From JAAZBW01 sp035647855 (GTDB taxonomy: Bacteria; Actinomycetota; Actinomycetes; Actinomycetales; Actinomycetaceae): a DNA stretch of 39,722 nucleotides. The position numbers and the translations under genes are program-made. The stretch lies in contig DASRMP010000026.1 in the NCBI GenBank assembly GCA_035647855.1, positions 1 to 39,722 of the forward strand, read 5' to 3'. Numbering within the stretch: the first letter of the stretch is position 1; every line of letters starts with the position of its first letter. The notes beneath the pieces are model-generated. The model did not search any database. It was not told where the DNA came from and worked only from the letters and a program-made list of their open reading frames with translations. This document shows, piece by piece, positions 1-6,550 of this stretch.

Positions 1-204
1 CTTGGTAGCGACCGTGGGGTTCTGGGCGGTGGATGGGGGAGTGGCCTCGGTGACGGGTGCGTCGTCGACGTCGTAGTCGCGGAAGAACTCCTGCCAGTGG
101 GGATCGACACTTGCCGGATCCTGAAGGTACTTGTCGTAGAGCTCTTCGATCAGCCACTCGTTGGCGCCGAATTCGACATCATCGCGTTGCGTCGCGTCGG
201 ACAC
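1..204 (-). CDS. kgd: Multifunctional 2-oxoglutarate dehydrogenase/decarboxylase E1, N-terminal fragment
   Basis: Only the first 68 codons are in the window; the gene runs off the left edge on the minus strand. The visible protein starts with a short acidic segment and then reads FGANEWLIEELYDKYL...DPHWQEFFRDY. This is the characteristic N-terminal helix of actinobacterial Kgd/SucA proteins, which tethers the E1 enzyme to the E2 core; it is followed by a Thr/Pro-rich linker (from about residue 50). The enzyme acts in the TCA cycle on 2-oxoglutarate. I chose the GTG at 204 because GGATGGAG (221-214) sits 9 nt before it. An in-frame ATG at 219 has no purine-rich site upstream. The family call rests on this N-terminal signature alone; the catalytic domains are not visible. 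Confidence 0.85.
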   Translation of the reverse strand, partial: MSDATQRDDVEFGANEWLIEELYDKYLQDPASVDPHWQEFFRDYDVDDAPVTEATPPSTAQNPTVATK

Positions 205-243
205 GTGTGCAAACTCCATCCGGGAGGGAACTGGGCTGGGTCA

Positions 244-249
244 AGCCTA
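244..249 (-). promoter_or_regulatory. Candidate -10 element of kgd
   Basis: Reading the minus strand, TAGGCT lies about 40 nt before the kgd start, giving a predicted leader of about 33 nt that contains the GGATGGAG site. No good -35 is visible. The same hexamer occurs before several other genes of the window. Confidence 0.4.
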
Positions 250-304
250 GGCGACGGCCCTCTCACCGGCACGACTGGAGACGGAAGGAGATTCGCGCTA
301 TCCG

Positions 305-1372
305 TCAGATTCCTGGCGTTGCGCGGCCGTGACTCTCCCGCCTGGCATGACGCTTCGTCTTGAGCGGCTCTGGCGGGCCGGTCAGCGGAAGGACGATCCG
401 GAACCGGGCGCCGACGTCGGAGTCCACCACGCGGATCGTGCCGCCGTGCAGCGAAACCGCCCAGCGCGCGATCGCCAGACCGATTCCGGTCCCGCCTCGT
501 ACAGCGGATCCACTCTCCGCGCGCTGGAAGCGCCCAAAGATGCGCTCGCGGTCCTTCGCCGCCACGCCCGGTCCCGTGTCCGCGATCTCGATGCGCGCGG
601 TCTGGCGGACCACCGTGGCCTCGACGGCGATCGTGCTGTCCGGAGGAGCGTGCCGTGTGGCGTTGTCCAGCACGTTGGTAACCACCTGGACGAGGCGGGT
701 CCGATCGCCGATGAGGGTGAGGTCCGCCGGTTCGATGCGTGAGGTGAAGTTGAGATTGGTTCCGCGCCGTTGGGCCGCCAGCATGGAGACCTCGGTGGCC
801 TCGTCGAGGAGTTCGGCGACGTCGATTGTGACGAGCTCGAGGCCGGCCGCACCGGAATCGACGCGGGAAAGATCGAGGAGGTAGTTCAGGAGGTTGGTCA
901 GGCGCTCGACTTGGACGACCGCCGCCTCAAGGTTCTCGGGGCACGCTTCCTCCACCCCGTCGGCCATGTTCTCCAGCCGTGAGCGGAGGGCTGCAATGGG
1001 AGTCCGCAACTCGTGCGAGACGTTGGCGATCGTGTCCCGGTGGAACCGATCGATCTCGGCGAGGTCCTGGGCCATGGAGTTGAAGGCGTCGGCTAGTTGC
1101 CCGATCTCGTCGCGGCTCTGGGGCTCCACTCGCACGCTGTAATCACCGCTGGCCATCGCCTTGGCCGCTTTGGTCGCCTGGACCAGCGGTTCCACGGCGT
1201 TCCGCGCGACCGCCCAGGCGACCAGCACCGACGCAGTGAACACGAGGGGCAGGATGTAGCCGGGGAAGACCCCCTCCCGCGTCCCGAGCCAGACAACGAG
1301 TGCGGAGAAGCCCGACACCGCGCCGGCAAGGGCGACCACCCTCCAGATGAGGGACCCGAAAGGCGACCGCAT
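305..1372 (-). CDS. Two-component sensor histidine kinase with minimal extracytoplasmic loop
   Basis: A 355-residue membrane histidine kinase. Two transmembrane helices (about residues 8-29 and 38-57) are separated by only about 8 residues, so there is no real extracellular sensor domain. A HAMP region (about 58-108) follows. The HisKA box has ANVSHELRTP with phospho-acceptor His120. The HATPase_c domain shows an N box (NVLDNATRHA), G1 (DTGPGV) and G2 (GGTGIGLAI). All catalytic motifs are intact. It starts 3 nt after the stop of the response regulator on the same strand, with no clear ribosome site of its own, so it is probably translationally coupled. Short-loop kinases of this layout usually sense through the membrane or a partner protein. 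That is an inference from the class, and the signal is unknown. The basic C-terminal tail of about 20 residues is unremarkable. Confidence 0.93.
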   Translation of the reverse strand: MRSPFGSLIWRVVALAGAVSGFSALVVWLGTREGVFPGYILPLVFTASVLVAWAVARNAVEPLVQATKAAKAMASGDYSVRVEPQSRDEIGQLADAFNSMAQDLAEIDRFHRDTIANVSHELRTPIAALRSRLENMADGVEEACPENLEAAVVQVERLTNLLNYLLDLSRVDSGAAGLELVTIDVAELLDEATEVSMLAAQRRGTNLNFTSRIEPADLTLIGDRTRLVQVVTNVLDNATRHAPPDSTIAVEATVVRQTARIEIADTGPGVAAKDRERIFGRFQRAESGSAVRGGTGIGLAIARWAVSLHGGTIRVVDSDVGARFRIVLPLTGPPEPLKTKRHARRESHGRATPGI

Positions 1373-1375
1373 CGG

Positions 1376-2077
1376 TCAGGGGGTTGCGGGGGCGTCGAAC
1401 GCGTAGCCGACGCCGTGGACCGTGCGGACCACGTCAGCTCCGAGCTTGCGGCGCAGCGCCTTGATGTGGGAGTCCACGGTGCGGGTGCCGGACGCATCGA
1501 CCCAGTCCCAGACCTGCTCGAGCAGCGCTTCGCGTGAGAGGACCTTGCCCTCGTTGTCCGCGAGGCACACGAGGAGATCGAACTCGGTCGGGGTGAGGTG
1601 GACCTCGCGGTCGTTGCGCCGGACACGACGCCCCTCACGGTCGACCTCGATCTCACCGAGGACAAGCGTGTTCGATTCCGCGGGGGCACTGAGGCGTTCG
1701 GCGCGTTCGACCCGGCGGAGTAGCGCCTTCAGCCTCGCCACGAGTTCGCGCATCGAGAATGGTTTCGTCATGTAGTCGTCGGCACCGACCCCGAGGCCGA
1801 CCAGGATGTCGGTCTCGTCATCGCGGGCCGTCAGGATGAGCACGGGAACCTCGCGTTCCGCCTGGATGCGGCGGCAGACCTCGAGACCGTCGATGCCCGG
1901 GAGCATGACGTCCAGCACGACCGCGTCCGGGCTGAAGTCGCGGGCTTCGCTGACCGCTTCCAGCCCATCGTGCACCTGACGTGTCTCCCATCCCTCGGAC
2001 TCAAGGCGCCGGGCGATCTGTTCGGAGATGTCACGCTCGTCCTCGACAACGAGGATCCGGTAGCTGTTGGCGGGCAT
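1376..2077 (-). CDS. OmpR/PhoB-family response regulator
   Basis: A 233-residue response regulator. The receiver domain (residues 7-120) has the acidic pocket Glu12/Asp13, phospho-acceptor Asp56 (VVLDVMLPG), Thr83 and Lys105 (KPF). The C-terminal winged helix (about 135-228) has the OmpR-family features LTPTEFDLL and VDSHIKALRRKLG. It is the first gene of a two-gene unit with the kinase and is divergent from the M23 peptidase gene at 2276. No Shine-Dalgarno precedes the ATG, but CAGAAT (complement of 2084-2089) lies exactly 6 nt before it, which would fit a leaderless start. A direct repeat of OmpR-type spacing lies in the shared intergenic region (2217-2234). I cannot assign it to a named regulator such as MtrA. 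Confidence 0.95.
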   Translation of the reverse strand: MPANSYRILVVEDERDISEQIARRLESEGWETRQVHDGLEAVSEARDFSPDAVVLDVMLPGIDGLEVCRRIQAEREVPVLILTARDDETDILVGLGVGADDYMTKPFSMRELVARLKALLRRVERAERLSAPAESNTLVLGEIEVDREGRRVRRNDREVHLTPTEFDLLVCLADNEGKVLSREALLEQVWDWVDASGTRTVDSHIKALRRKLGADVVRTVHGVGYAFDAPATP

Positions 2078-2216
2078 GTGATGATTCTGACACGAAAGCG
2101 TGAATGGGTCCCGGCCAGTGCAGGATTTGGCGAGAACTCACGTGACGGCGTGGAACAACAGCAAGTTGCCGTGAACCGCGCCACACTCGGTTTTTGGACC
2201 AATGTGGACACGGTCC

Positions 2217-2234
2217 GTTATCGTCTCGTTATCG
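2217..2234 (+). promoter_or_regulatory. Direct repeat GTTATCG, 11-bp period; possible operator
   Basis: GTTATCG occurs at 2217-2223 and again at 2228-2234, start to start 11 bp, i.e. on one face of the helix. It lies 42 nt before the M23 peptidase start and 140 nt from the divergent response-regulator start. Two tandem half-sites of about 11-bp period are the usual binding mode of OmpR-family regulators. TTGGAC at 2194-2199 could serve as a -35 element, with the first repeat overlapping a weak -10 region. Regulator assignment is an inference. Confidence 0.4.
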
Positions 2235-2275
2235 AATCCCTACTGGAGTCCTCAACTCCCTCGGAGGCTCCCCGC

Positions 2276-3604
2276 ATGCCCTCTTCTGCTGGCGCCGACC
2301 AGTCGCTGACGCGTCGTCAATTGCGCGAGATGGAACGTCTCGCTGAGGCCGAGCAGATCCGCGAGTCGGAGCGCGTCCCCGCTGGGGAGACCACGAACGC
2401 GCAGGAGGCTCCCGCCGCATCGGTGTCCTCTCCTCTCCCCTCGAGGTCAGCGTCTTCTCCCACCCGGACGCCGACGCGCCGCGAGATGCGTGCAGCCGAG
2501 AGGGCTGCGGCTGCCGCGAGCGAAGAGGCTGTCGTCCTGGCGCCGCACCCGCTCGAGCCTGAGATCACGGCGCCAGTGGACGAGAACACGATCCCTGCAG
2601 GTGAGCGACGTTCGCCGTCGCTCACCGACGACGGCATGGGAGGTCTCCAGAACGGCGAGACAGAGCAGGTTCCGCCCACCGCCGAGCGCGTCCGCATGGG
2701 CGCGGAACCATCCGAGGCCGCAACCATCGCGTTGAGCCCGGCGGGTGCACGGCATGACGTTCGCACCCCCGATCACCACCGGCAGCCCGTCCGCAGCCGC
2801 GAGCAGCGAATCCCGTGGAAGCCGGTCCGTACCGGCGGCGATCACGGGCTCTCTCGCGCGGCCCTCCTTGGCACGCTCGGCGTCGTCACGATCGCCGCGC
2901 CCATGACCGGATTCGCGGACGCCACCATGGCGGCCGACGCATCCGTCGCGGCCGCGATGTCGGTGCGGCCGATCGCGGACGCCACAGCCGGAGCTGCAGC
3001 CACCCACATTCTCGAGGGCACCGTCTCCTCGGCGACGACCCTGCGGGAGGACCCGTTCGCGCGGCTTGTCGCAACCGATCTTGCCTCGCGCCAGCAGGCC
3101 CAGGTCGTCTCCGCCGCCTGCGAGCCGACCCTCGGCGCGAGCGGCTTCTCGGAGGCGTACGTGCAGCGGCTCCAGCTCCCGGTACGGCCGATGGCCGAGG
3201 GTACCTACCGGGACACCTCCTTGTACGGAGACCGGTGGGGCACGCTGCACCTCGGGACGGACATGGCGGCTCCGGTCGGAACGCCGATCTACGCCGTCGC
3301 GGATGGCGTCGTCGTCCACGCGGGCGATGGCATCGAGGGCCGTTCCGGCACTCTCGTCATCATCCAGGCAGAGGTCGACGGCGTGGACACCTGGTTCTGG
3401 TACGTCCACATGTTCCCGGAGCACGTCTATGTGGAGGTCGGCGACACCGTGCGCGCGGGGCAACTGATCGCCGGCGTGGGGAACCGGGGCCGTTCCACGG
3501 GTCCGCACCTGCATTTCGAGGTGCACGTAGGGGAGCGCGGGAACACTGTCGACCCGCTGGAGTGGCTCGCTGAGAAGCACGCCATTTTCCCTGGTCAGTG
3601 CTGA
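2276..3604 (+). CDS. Membrane-anchored M23 (LytM-type) peptidase
   Basis: A 442-residue predicted cell-wall endopeptidase. The ATG at 2276 is preceded by GGAGG (2263-2267) with 8-nt spacing; longer in-frame starts would run into the divergent regulator gene. Residues 1-190 are a charged, Pro/Ala-rich, presumably cytoplasmic region with two related Arg-rich stretches, LTRRQLREMER (11-21) and TRREMRAAER. A single membrane helix follows (about 195-212), then a linker and the M23 domain (about 300-430). The zinc/catalytic residues are intact: His325 and Asp329 (HLGTD), His378 (YVHM) and His411/His413 (HLHFE). This predicts an active metallopeptidase that cleaves peptidoglycan peptides outside the cell, not a LytM-like activator lacking zinc ligands. 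The GDPD gene follows 3 nt after the stop. The long cytoplasmic N-terminus suggests internal control or localisation. Confidence 0.9.
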   Translation: MPSSAGADQSLTRRQLREMERLAEAEQIRESERVPAGETTNAQEAPAASVSSPLPSRSASSPTRTPTRREMRAAERAAAAASEEAVVLAPHPLEPEITAPVDENTIPAGERRSPSLTDDGMGGLQNGETEQVPPTAERVRMGAEPSEAATIALSPAGARHDVRTPDHHRQPVRSREQRIPWKPVRTGGDHGLSRAALLGTLGVVTIAAPMTGFADATMAADASVAAAMSVRPIADATAGAAATHILEGTVSSATTLREDPFARLVATDLASRQQAQVVSAACEPTLGASGFSEAYVQRLQLPVRPMAEGTYRDTSLYGDRWGTLHLGTDMAAPVGTPIYAVADGVVVHAGDGIEGRSGTLVIIQAEVDGVDTWFWYVHMFPEHVYVEVGDTVRAGQLIAGVGNRGRSTGPHLHFEVHVGERGNTVDPLEWLAEKHAIFPGQC

Positions 3605-3607
3605 GGC

Positions 3608-4417
3608 GTGGCGGGAGCCTCCGTCCCGAACTCGGGACGCCTGAACACTCACCCCTTCCTTGCCGGCGACGGGCCGATCCTGATGGCGCACCGCGGCGGT
3701 GCGGCCGAGGTGCACGAGAACACGTGGGGATCGCTGCGCCACATCGTTGACCTCGGGGTCTCCTACGTGGAGACGGATGTCCATGGGACCCGGGACGGCG
3801 TCGTCGTGCTGCAGCACGACGACGCGCTCGACCGCACCACCGACACGACCGGCCTACTGACCGCGCGGACGTGGGCCGAACTCGGCGGCGTCAGGAACCT
3901 GGACGGAGAGCCTCTTGTACGTCTGGAGGATGCGCTGGAACAGTTCCCGAGTCTGAGGTTCAACGTTGACGCGAAGAGCGACTCCGTCGTCGGGTCGCTT
4001 GCCGAGATGGCGGCGCGGCACCCGGATCGCGTCCTCGTGGCGTCCTTCTCGACCCCTCGTTTGCTACAGGTCCGCCGCCTTGCCCCCTCGGTTGCGACGT
4101 CACTCGGGCAGGGCGAGGTTGTCCGCCTGTGCGCACTGTCACGGCTGCCGCTGGCGAGTGCGCTGCGCCTTGCAGGATGCACGAAGGGATTCCGGCACGC
4201 GGTAGCCGTGCAGGTCCCGCCGCGCTACCGCGGTTTTCGCGTGATCACTCCGAGGCTTGTGCGCTTGGCCCACGCGCTCGGGCTCGCGGTTCACGCCTGG
4301 GACTCCGACGCCGCCGCGTCATGGGAGGCCGTCCTCGAGGCCGGAGCGGACGGCATCATCACCGATTTCCCGACGACGGCGCGTGACTGGCTCGCCGGCC
4401 GTGGGCCCTGGCACTGA
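3608..4417 (+). CDS. Glycerophosphodiester phosphodiesterase
   Basis: A 269-residue GDPD-family enzyme hydrolysing glycerophosphodiesters to sn-glycerol-3-phosphate and an alcohol. The TIM-barrel motifs are present: HRGG with His28, HENT (36-39), ETDVHGTRDG with Glu55/Asp57, and QHD with catalytic His70, followed by a DAK motif and ADGIITDFP near the end. The GTG at 3608 is 3 nt after the peptidase stop, and GAGG overlapping that stop is its only ribosome-site-like sequence, so coupling to the upstream gene is likely. A later ATG at 3683 would cut off the first beta strand before the catalytic HRG, so I prefer the GTG. There is no signal peptide, so it is probably cytoplasmic. It may recycle phospholipid or teichoic-acid head groups, which fits the cell-envelope neighbour; the substrate is not known. 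Confidence 0.88.
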   Translation: MAGASVPNSGRLNTHPFLAGDGPILMAHRGGAAEVHENTWGSLRHIVDLGVSYVETDVHGTRDGVVVLQHDDALDRTTDTTGLLTARTWAELGGVRNLDGEPLVRLEDALEQFPSLRFNVDAKSDSVVGSLAEMAARHPDRVLVASFSTPRLLQVRRLAPSVATSLGQGEVVRLCALSRLPLASALRLAGCTKGFRHAVAVQVPPRYRGFRVITPRLVRLAHALGLAVHAWDSDAAASWEAVLEAGADGIITDFPTTARDWLAGRGPWH

Positions 4418-4432
4418 ACCACCGAGTCAGTG

Positions 4433-4453
4433 GCCGCCGGTCTTGCAGGCGGC
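4433..4453 (+). terminator. Weak hairpin after the GDPD gene
   Basis: GCCGCC (4433-4438) pairs with GGCGGC (4448-4453) around a 9-nt loop, 16 nt after the GDPD stop. There is no T-run. It could end the peptidase-GDPD transcript. Confidence 0.3.
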
Positions 4454-4535
4454 GATGAGCGAGCCTCTGCTGCCGCTGAAGTGTGAGATTCTCGCCACGA
4501 AACGCCGAAACTTCTGGCAACGGGACCAAGCGAGC

Positions 4536-4563
4536 ATTTGTGCGGATTTCTTCTGGAGATAAT
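4536..4563 (+). promoter_or_regulatory. Candidate promoter of the winged-helix regulator
   Basis: GATAAT at 4558-4563 matches the -10 consensus in 5 of 6 positions, and a poor -35 (ATTTGT, 4536-4541) lies 16 bp upstream. Transcription would start near 4570, immediately before the GGAGGTGA ribosome site at 4571-4578. Confidence 0.4.
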
Positions 4564-4582
4564 CAAGTCCGGAGGTGAAACC

Positions 4583-5323
4583 GTGGTTACTCGACGTGGG
4601 GACCGGCCAAGTCGCTCGACGGCCGCGATTTTCCAAGAGGCGCTCAGGCTCGCACCGGCGCGGAGGCGTGTGCTCGAACTCGTCGCCGGGGCGGAGCAGC
4701 CCCTGTCGGTGGCGGAGGTCGCGCAGCACCTCGATTGTCATCCCAGCACGGTCCGCCCGCACCTCACGGAGCTCGCGAAAACCGGGTTTCTCGACGTGCA
4801 GGAACGGCGCCTCGGGATCCGCGGGCGCCCCGCCATCCTCTACACGACTCGGCTGCCGGATCCGGCGCGGATCCACTTCGGCCTGATGTCGCTCGTCAGC
4901 ACCGGCCTTGAGTACATGTCACTTGAGGACGCCTATCGTCTCGGGCTGGACTGGGGCCGCGACGAGCGGCAGCGGGACTTCCCCGGAACCTCGGGCGTGG
5001 ATCCCGAGGGGGCGGTGGAGGTGCTCTCGCGGCTCGGCTTCGATCCGGCGTGGGAGTCGGGCGGCCGCGTGCGCGTTCATACGTGCCCGCTGGAGCACCG
5101 CTCGCCTGAGCAGGACACCAACCTCTGGGAGCTTCACAAAGGGCTACTCCGTGGTCTTCTCGGGATCTGGGAGGGACGCTTCGAGTTCCATTCCCAAGGG
5201 GAACACGGCGGCTGCCTGATCGACTTCATCGCCGGCCATGCGATTGATGAGCCTGTGCTCAATGAGCCTGCGCTCGGCGAGCCCGAACTCGAACCCGCGG
5301 GCGTGGGCGTCACTTCCAACTGA
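4583..5323 (+). CDS. Winged-helix transcriptional regulator with SufR-like C-terminal region
   Basis: A 246-residue protein. The GTG at 4583 has an excellent ribosome site, GGAGGTGA (4571-4578), 4 nt upstream; the in-frame ATG at 4538 has none. Residues about 20-95 form an ArsR/MarR-type winged helix (LSVAEVAQHLDCHPSTVRPHLTEL recognisable as the helix-turn-helix, positions about 40-63). The C-terminal half resembles the effector region of actinobacterial SufR-like regulators: a Cys/His stretch THTCPLEH-like (HTCPLEHRSPEQ), then ELHKGLLRGLLG and a final HGGC. The usual second cysteine after HRSPE is absent, so iron-sulfur binding is uncertain. The last 30 residues contain a short EPxLxEP repeat. 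It is monocistronic, closed by the strong hairpin at 5393-5432. Target genes are unknown; no suf genes are in the window. Confidence 0.75.
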   Translation: MVTRRGDRPSRSTAAIFQEALRLAPARRRVLELVAGAEQPLSVAEVAQHLDCHPSTVRPHLTELAKTGFLDVQERRLGIRGRPAILYTTRLPDPARIHFGLMSLVSTGLEYMSLEDAYRLGLDWGRDERQRDFPGTSGVDPEGAVEVLSRLGFDPAWESGGRVRVHTCPLEHRSPEQDTNLWELHKGLLRGLLGIWEGRFEFHSQGEHGGCLIDFIAGHAIDEPVLNEPALGEPELEPAGVGVTSN

Positions 5324-5392
5324 GCGCTTGGCGCGTGGGCGCGGACAGTGCGTCCGCTGCGCGAACTCGCCGCCGCCTGACGATCGAGTGTC

Positions 5393-5432
5393 CCGCCCGG
5401 GTCCTGGTGTAGTTGGGTCAGGACCCGGGCGG
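5393..5432. terminator. Strong bidirectional hairpin terminator
   Basis: CCGCCCGGGTCCTG (5393-5406) and CAGGACCCGGGCGG (5419-5432) form a perfect 14-bp stem with a 12-nt loop. It sits between the convergent winged-helix regulator gene (ends 5323) and the small minus-strand ORF (ends 5480). There is no clear T-tract, as is common for actinobacterial terminators. A smaller hairpin, GCGGAC/GTCCGC, lies at 5341-5357. Confidence 0.8.
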
Positions 5433-5479
5433 TGCAGCCCGATGTGATTCCGATGTGAAGAAGAGCGGGGTGGCTCGGG

Positions 5480-5605
5480 TCAGGAGCACTTTCCCCACTG
5501 GCATGAGTGACTTGAGACGCTCAATCCCATCTTGATCGCCTCGTTGCACCAGGCGCACTTCTTGTTGTAGCTGCCTGAAACCTTGCCGTCGCAAGCACAT
5601 GCCAT
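5480..5605 (-). CDS. Small cysteine-rich protein, 41 aa, unknown
   Basis: The minus strand encodes a 41-residue peptide beginning MACACDGKVSG and ending HSCQWGKCS. It has six cysteines (residues 3, 5, 17, 20, 35, 40) in a C-x-C, C-x2-C, C-x4-C pattern, plus His33, two tryptophans and six lysines. The ATG at 5605 follows AGGGGGA, a good ribosome site, after a 5-nt spacer, and the gene ends at the shared 14-bp hairpin. About three quarters of third codon positions are G or C, like true genes here. A TAGTGT hexamer (complement of 5654-5659 region) upstream could be a -10. There is no signal peptide or membrane segment. The Cys pairs suggest metal binding, e.g. a zinc knuckle. I recognise no family. 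No modification or export enzyme lies nearby, so a peptide natural product is unsupported. Confidence 0.5.
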   Translation of the reverse strand: MACACDGKVSGSYNKKCAWCNEAIKMGLSVSSHSCQWGKCS

Positions 5606-5722
5606 GTCGGTCCCCCTGTCGGTCGGTGCGGTGCCCTGTTGCAGCCGCTGCCCATGCCACACTACCGGCGACCCGGACGCCCTCGAAGCGCCGACAACCA
5701 CCACGTGGGCCGATCGCTCCAG

Positions 5723-5807
5723 TTGGCGTCCACCACCGCTTGGCGTCCACTACCGCTCGGCGTCCACTACCGCTCGGCGTCCACCACCGCGTGGCGTCCA
5801 CTGCCGC
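5723..5807. repeat. Tandem repeat, 5 copies of a 17-bp unit
   Basis: Five head-to-tail copies start at 5723, 5740, 5757, 5774 and 5791. The consensus is TTGGCGTCCACYACCGC, with variation only in the first two bases and one or two pyrimidine/purine positions. The unit is not a multiple of three, so it does not encode a peptide repeat. There are no spacers, so it is not a CRISPR. Iteron-like or protein-binding arrays are possible. Confidence 0.9.
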
Positions 5808-5844
5808 ACGGGTTCTCGACCGACAGTAGCCACGAGATCCGGTG

Positions 5845-6153
5845 ACTTCCGTAGGTGTTTTGTCACTTCTGTAGGAGTCTCGGCAGCGCGTGCGGGTTTC
5901 GTGCGGTGCAGGGGTGCCTTTCAGCCCGTTTGACCGGCAAATGAACCTCCTGAACCGGCAGCGGAGCGACAACCGTAGGCGTTTGACTTCTTCTGTAGGC
6001 GCTTGACACGTACTTAACGCCTACAGTAGATACTTAACGCCTACGGTAGATGAATCCGCCGTTCGGAGGGGCCGCGAAAAGGCCAAAATTGGGCCGAATC
6101 TCCCCCTCGACGGGGTTGGCACCGGTGCGCATGGGCGAAACTCCTACAGAAGT
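5845..6153. repeat. Seven-copy GTAGGNGT element, six copies arranged as a dyad about position 6009
   Basis: Forward copies: CTTCCGTAGGTGTT (5846-5859), ACTTCTGTAGGAGT (5865-5878), CCGTAGGCGTT (5973-5983), CTGTAGGCGCTT (5993-6004). Inverted copies: AACGCCTACAG (6016-6026), AACGCCTACGG (6036-6046), ACTCCTACAGAAGT (6140-6153). Neighbouring copies are spaced 20 bp start to start in all three close pairs. 5973/6046 and 5993/6026 are symmetric about 6009.5, and the perfect 14-bp inverted pair 5865-5878/6140-6153 is centred on 6009. Likely a multi-site protein-binding array (regulator, recombinase or replication protein) or a fold-back/MITE-like element; the sequence does not decide between them. 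Confidence 0.8.
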
Positions 6154-6317
6154 CTCCACTCTCCATGTCGGGGAGGCCCGTTCCGGGTTGAGAACGCTGG
6201 AATCACTGTCGAAGTGGCTGAAGACCGCGGACGAGAGGCCCGCGGGGCGTACGTAAGTGGGCTTCCAAGTGGTTGGGAGTGCCCGCGATCGCCATCCCGA
6301 GCCGGGGAAACGAGCAG

Positions 6318-6390
6318 CGCCCCGAACAGGACTCGAACCTGCGGCCTTCTGCTCCGGAGGCAGACGCTCTATCCACTGAGCTATCGGGGC
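6318..6390 (-). tRNA. tRNA-Arg (anticodon CCG)
   Basis: The minus strand folds as a 73-nt cloverleaf. The acceptor stem is GCCCCGA/TCGGGGC with discriminator G. The D arm is GCTC/GAGC. The anticodon stem TCTGC/GCAGA has loop CTCCGGA, giving anticodon CCG (reads CGG). The T arm contains TTCGAGT. CCA is not encoded. It lies next to argS, divergently. Apparent protein ORFs across it (reading IAQWIERLPPEQK) are artefacts of translating the tRNA. Confidence 0.97.
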
Positions 6391-6402
6391 AACGCGCATG
6401 CC

Positions 6403-6408
6403 ATCCTA
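6403..6408 (-). promoter_or_regulatory. -10 element of tRNA-Arg
   Basis: On the minus strand TAGGAT ends 12 nt before the mature 5' end of the tRNA, so transcription would start about 6 nt upstream of it. No clear -35 is visible. Confidence 0.5.
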
Positions 6409-6460
6409 TCAGCGTCGGCATCGTGATTCGCATCGCCGTCGGGCAGCCAGAGCGTGAGAC

Positions 6461-6505
6461 GCCGCACGCCGCCCGCCGCGCCGCCCGCCGCACGCCGCCC
6501 GCCGT
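6461..6505. repeat. GC-only low-complexity direct repeat
   Basis: GCCGCACGCCGCCCGCCG occurs at 6461-6478 and 6488-6505 (27-bp period) between tRNA-Arg and argS. It seems to be simple-sequence drift, with no coding potential. Confidence 0.7.
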
Positions 6506-6550
6506 CGCAAACGGTTCCACACGAGTTCCGGTGCCCTACCCGTAGGCAAC

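Larger units (their letters stand above)
5606..6317. other. Gene-poor island downstream of tRNA-Arg
   Basis: About 700 bp with no convincing gene on either strand except the small Cys-rich ORF at its left edge. It holds five tandem 17-bp repeats (5723-5807) and seven copies of a GTAGGNGT element (5845-6153). The part from about 5935 to 6060 looks more AT-rich than its neighbours. The island abuts the 3' end of tRNA-Arg(CCG), where integrative elements usually sit. I found no second copy of the tRNA 3' end and no recombinase gene, so an old or deleted element is only a hypothesis. Confidence 0.6.

Noticed and set aside
1970..2275. N-terminal extension of the M23 peptidase to an ATG at 1970
   Set aside because: It would overlap the divergent response-regulator gene by over 100 nt. 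The ATG at 2276 has a proper GGAGG site.
5723..5807. CRISPR array
   Set aside because: Repeats are 17 bp and directly abutting, with no spacers and no cas genes.
5418..5972. Minus-strand 184-residue ORF with repeated RWWTP-type pieces
   Set aside because: It reads through the 17-bp tandem repeats (not a multiple of three) in several frames, lacks a ribosome site and overlaps the better supported small Cys-rich ORF.
6034..6399. Minus-strand protein ORF beginning MRVAPIAQWIERLPPEQK
   Set aside because: This is the well-known artefact of translating a tRNA gene; it covers tRNA-Arg and the dyad repeat array.
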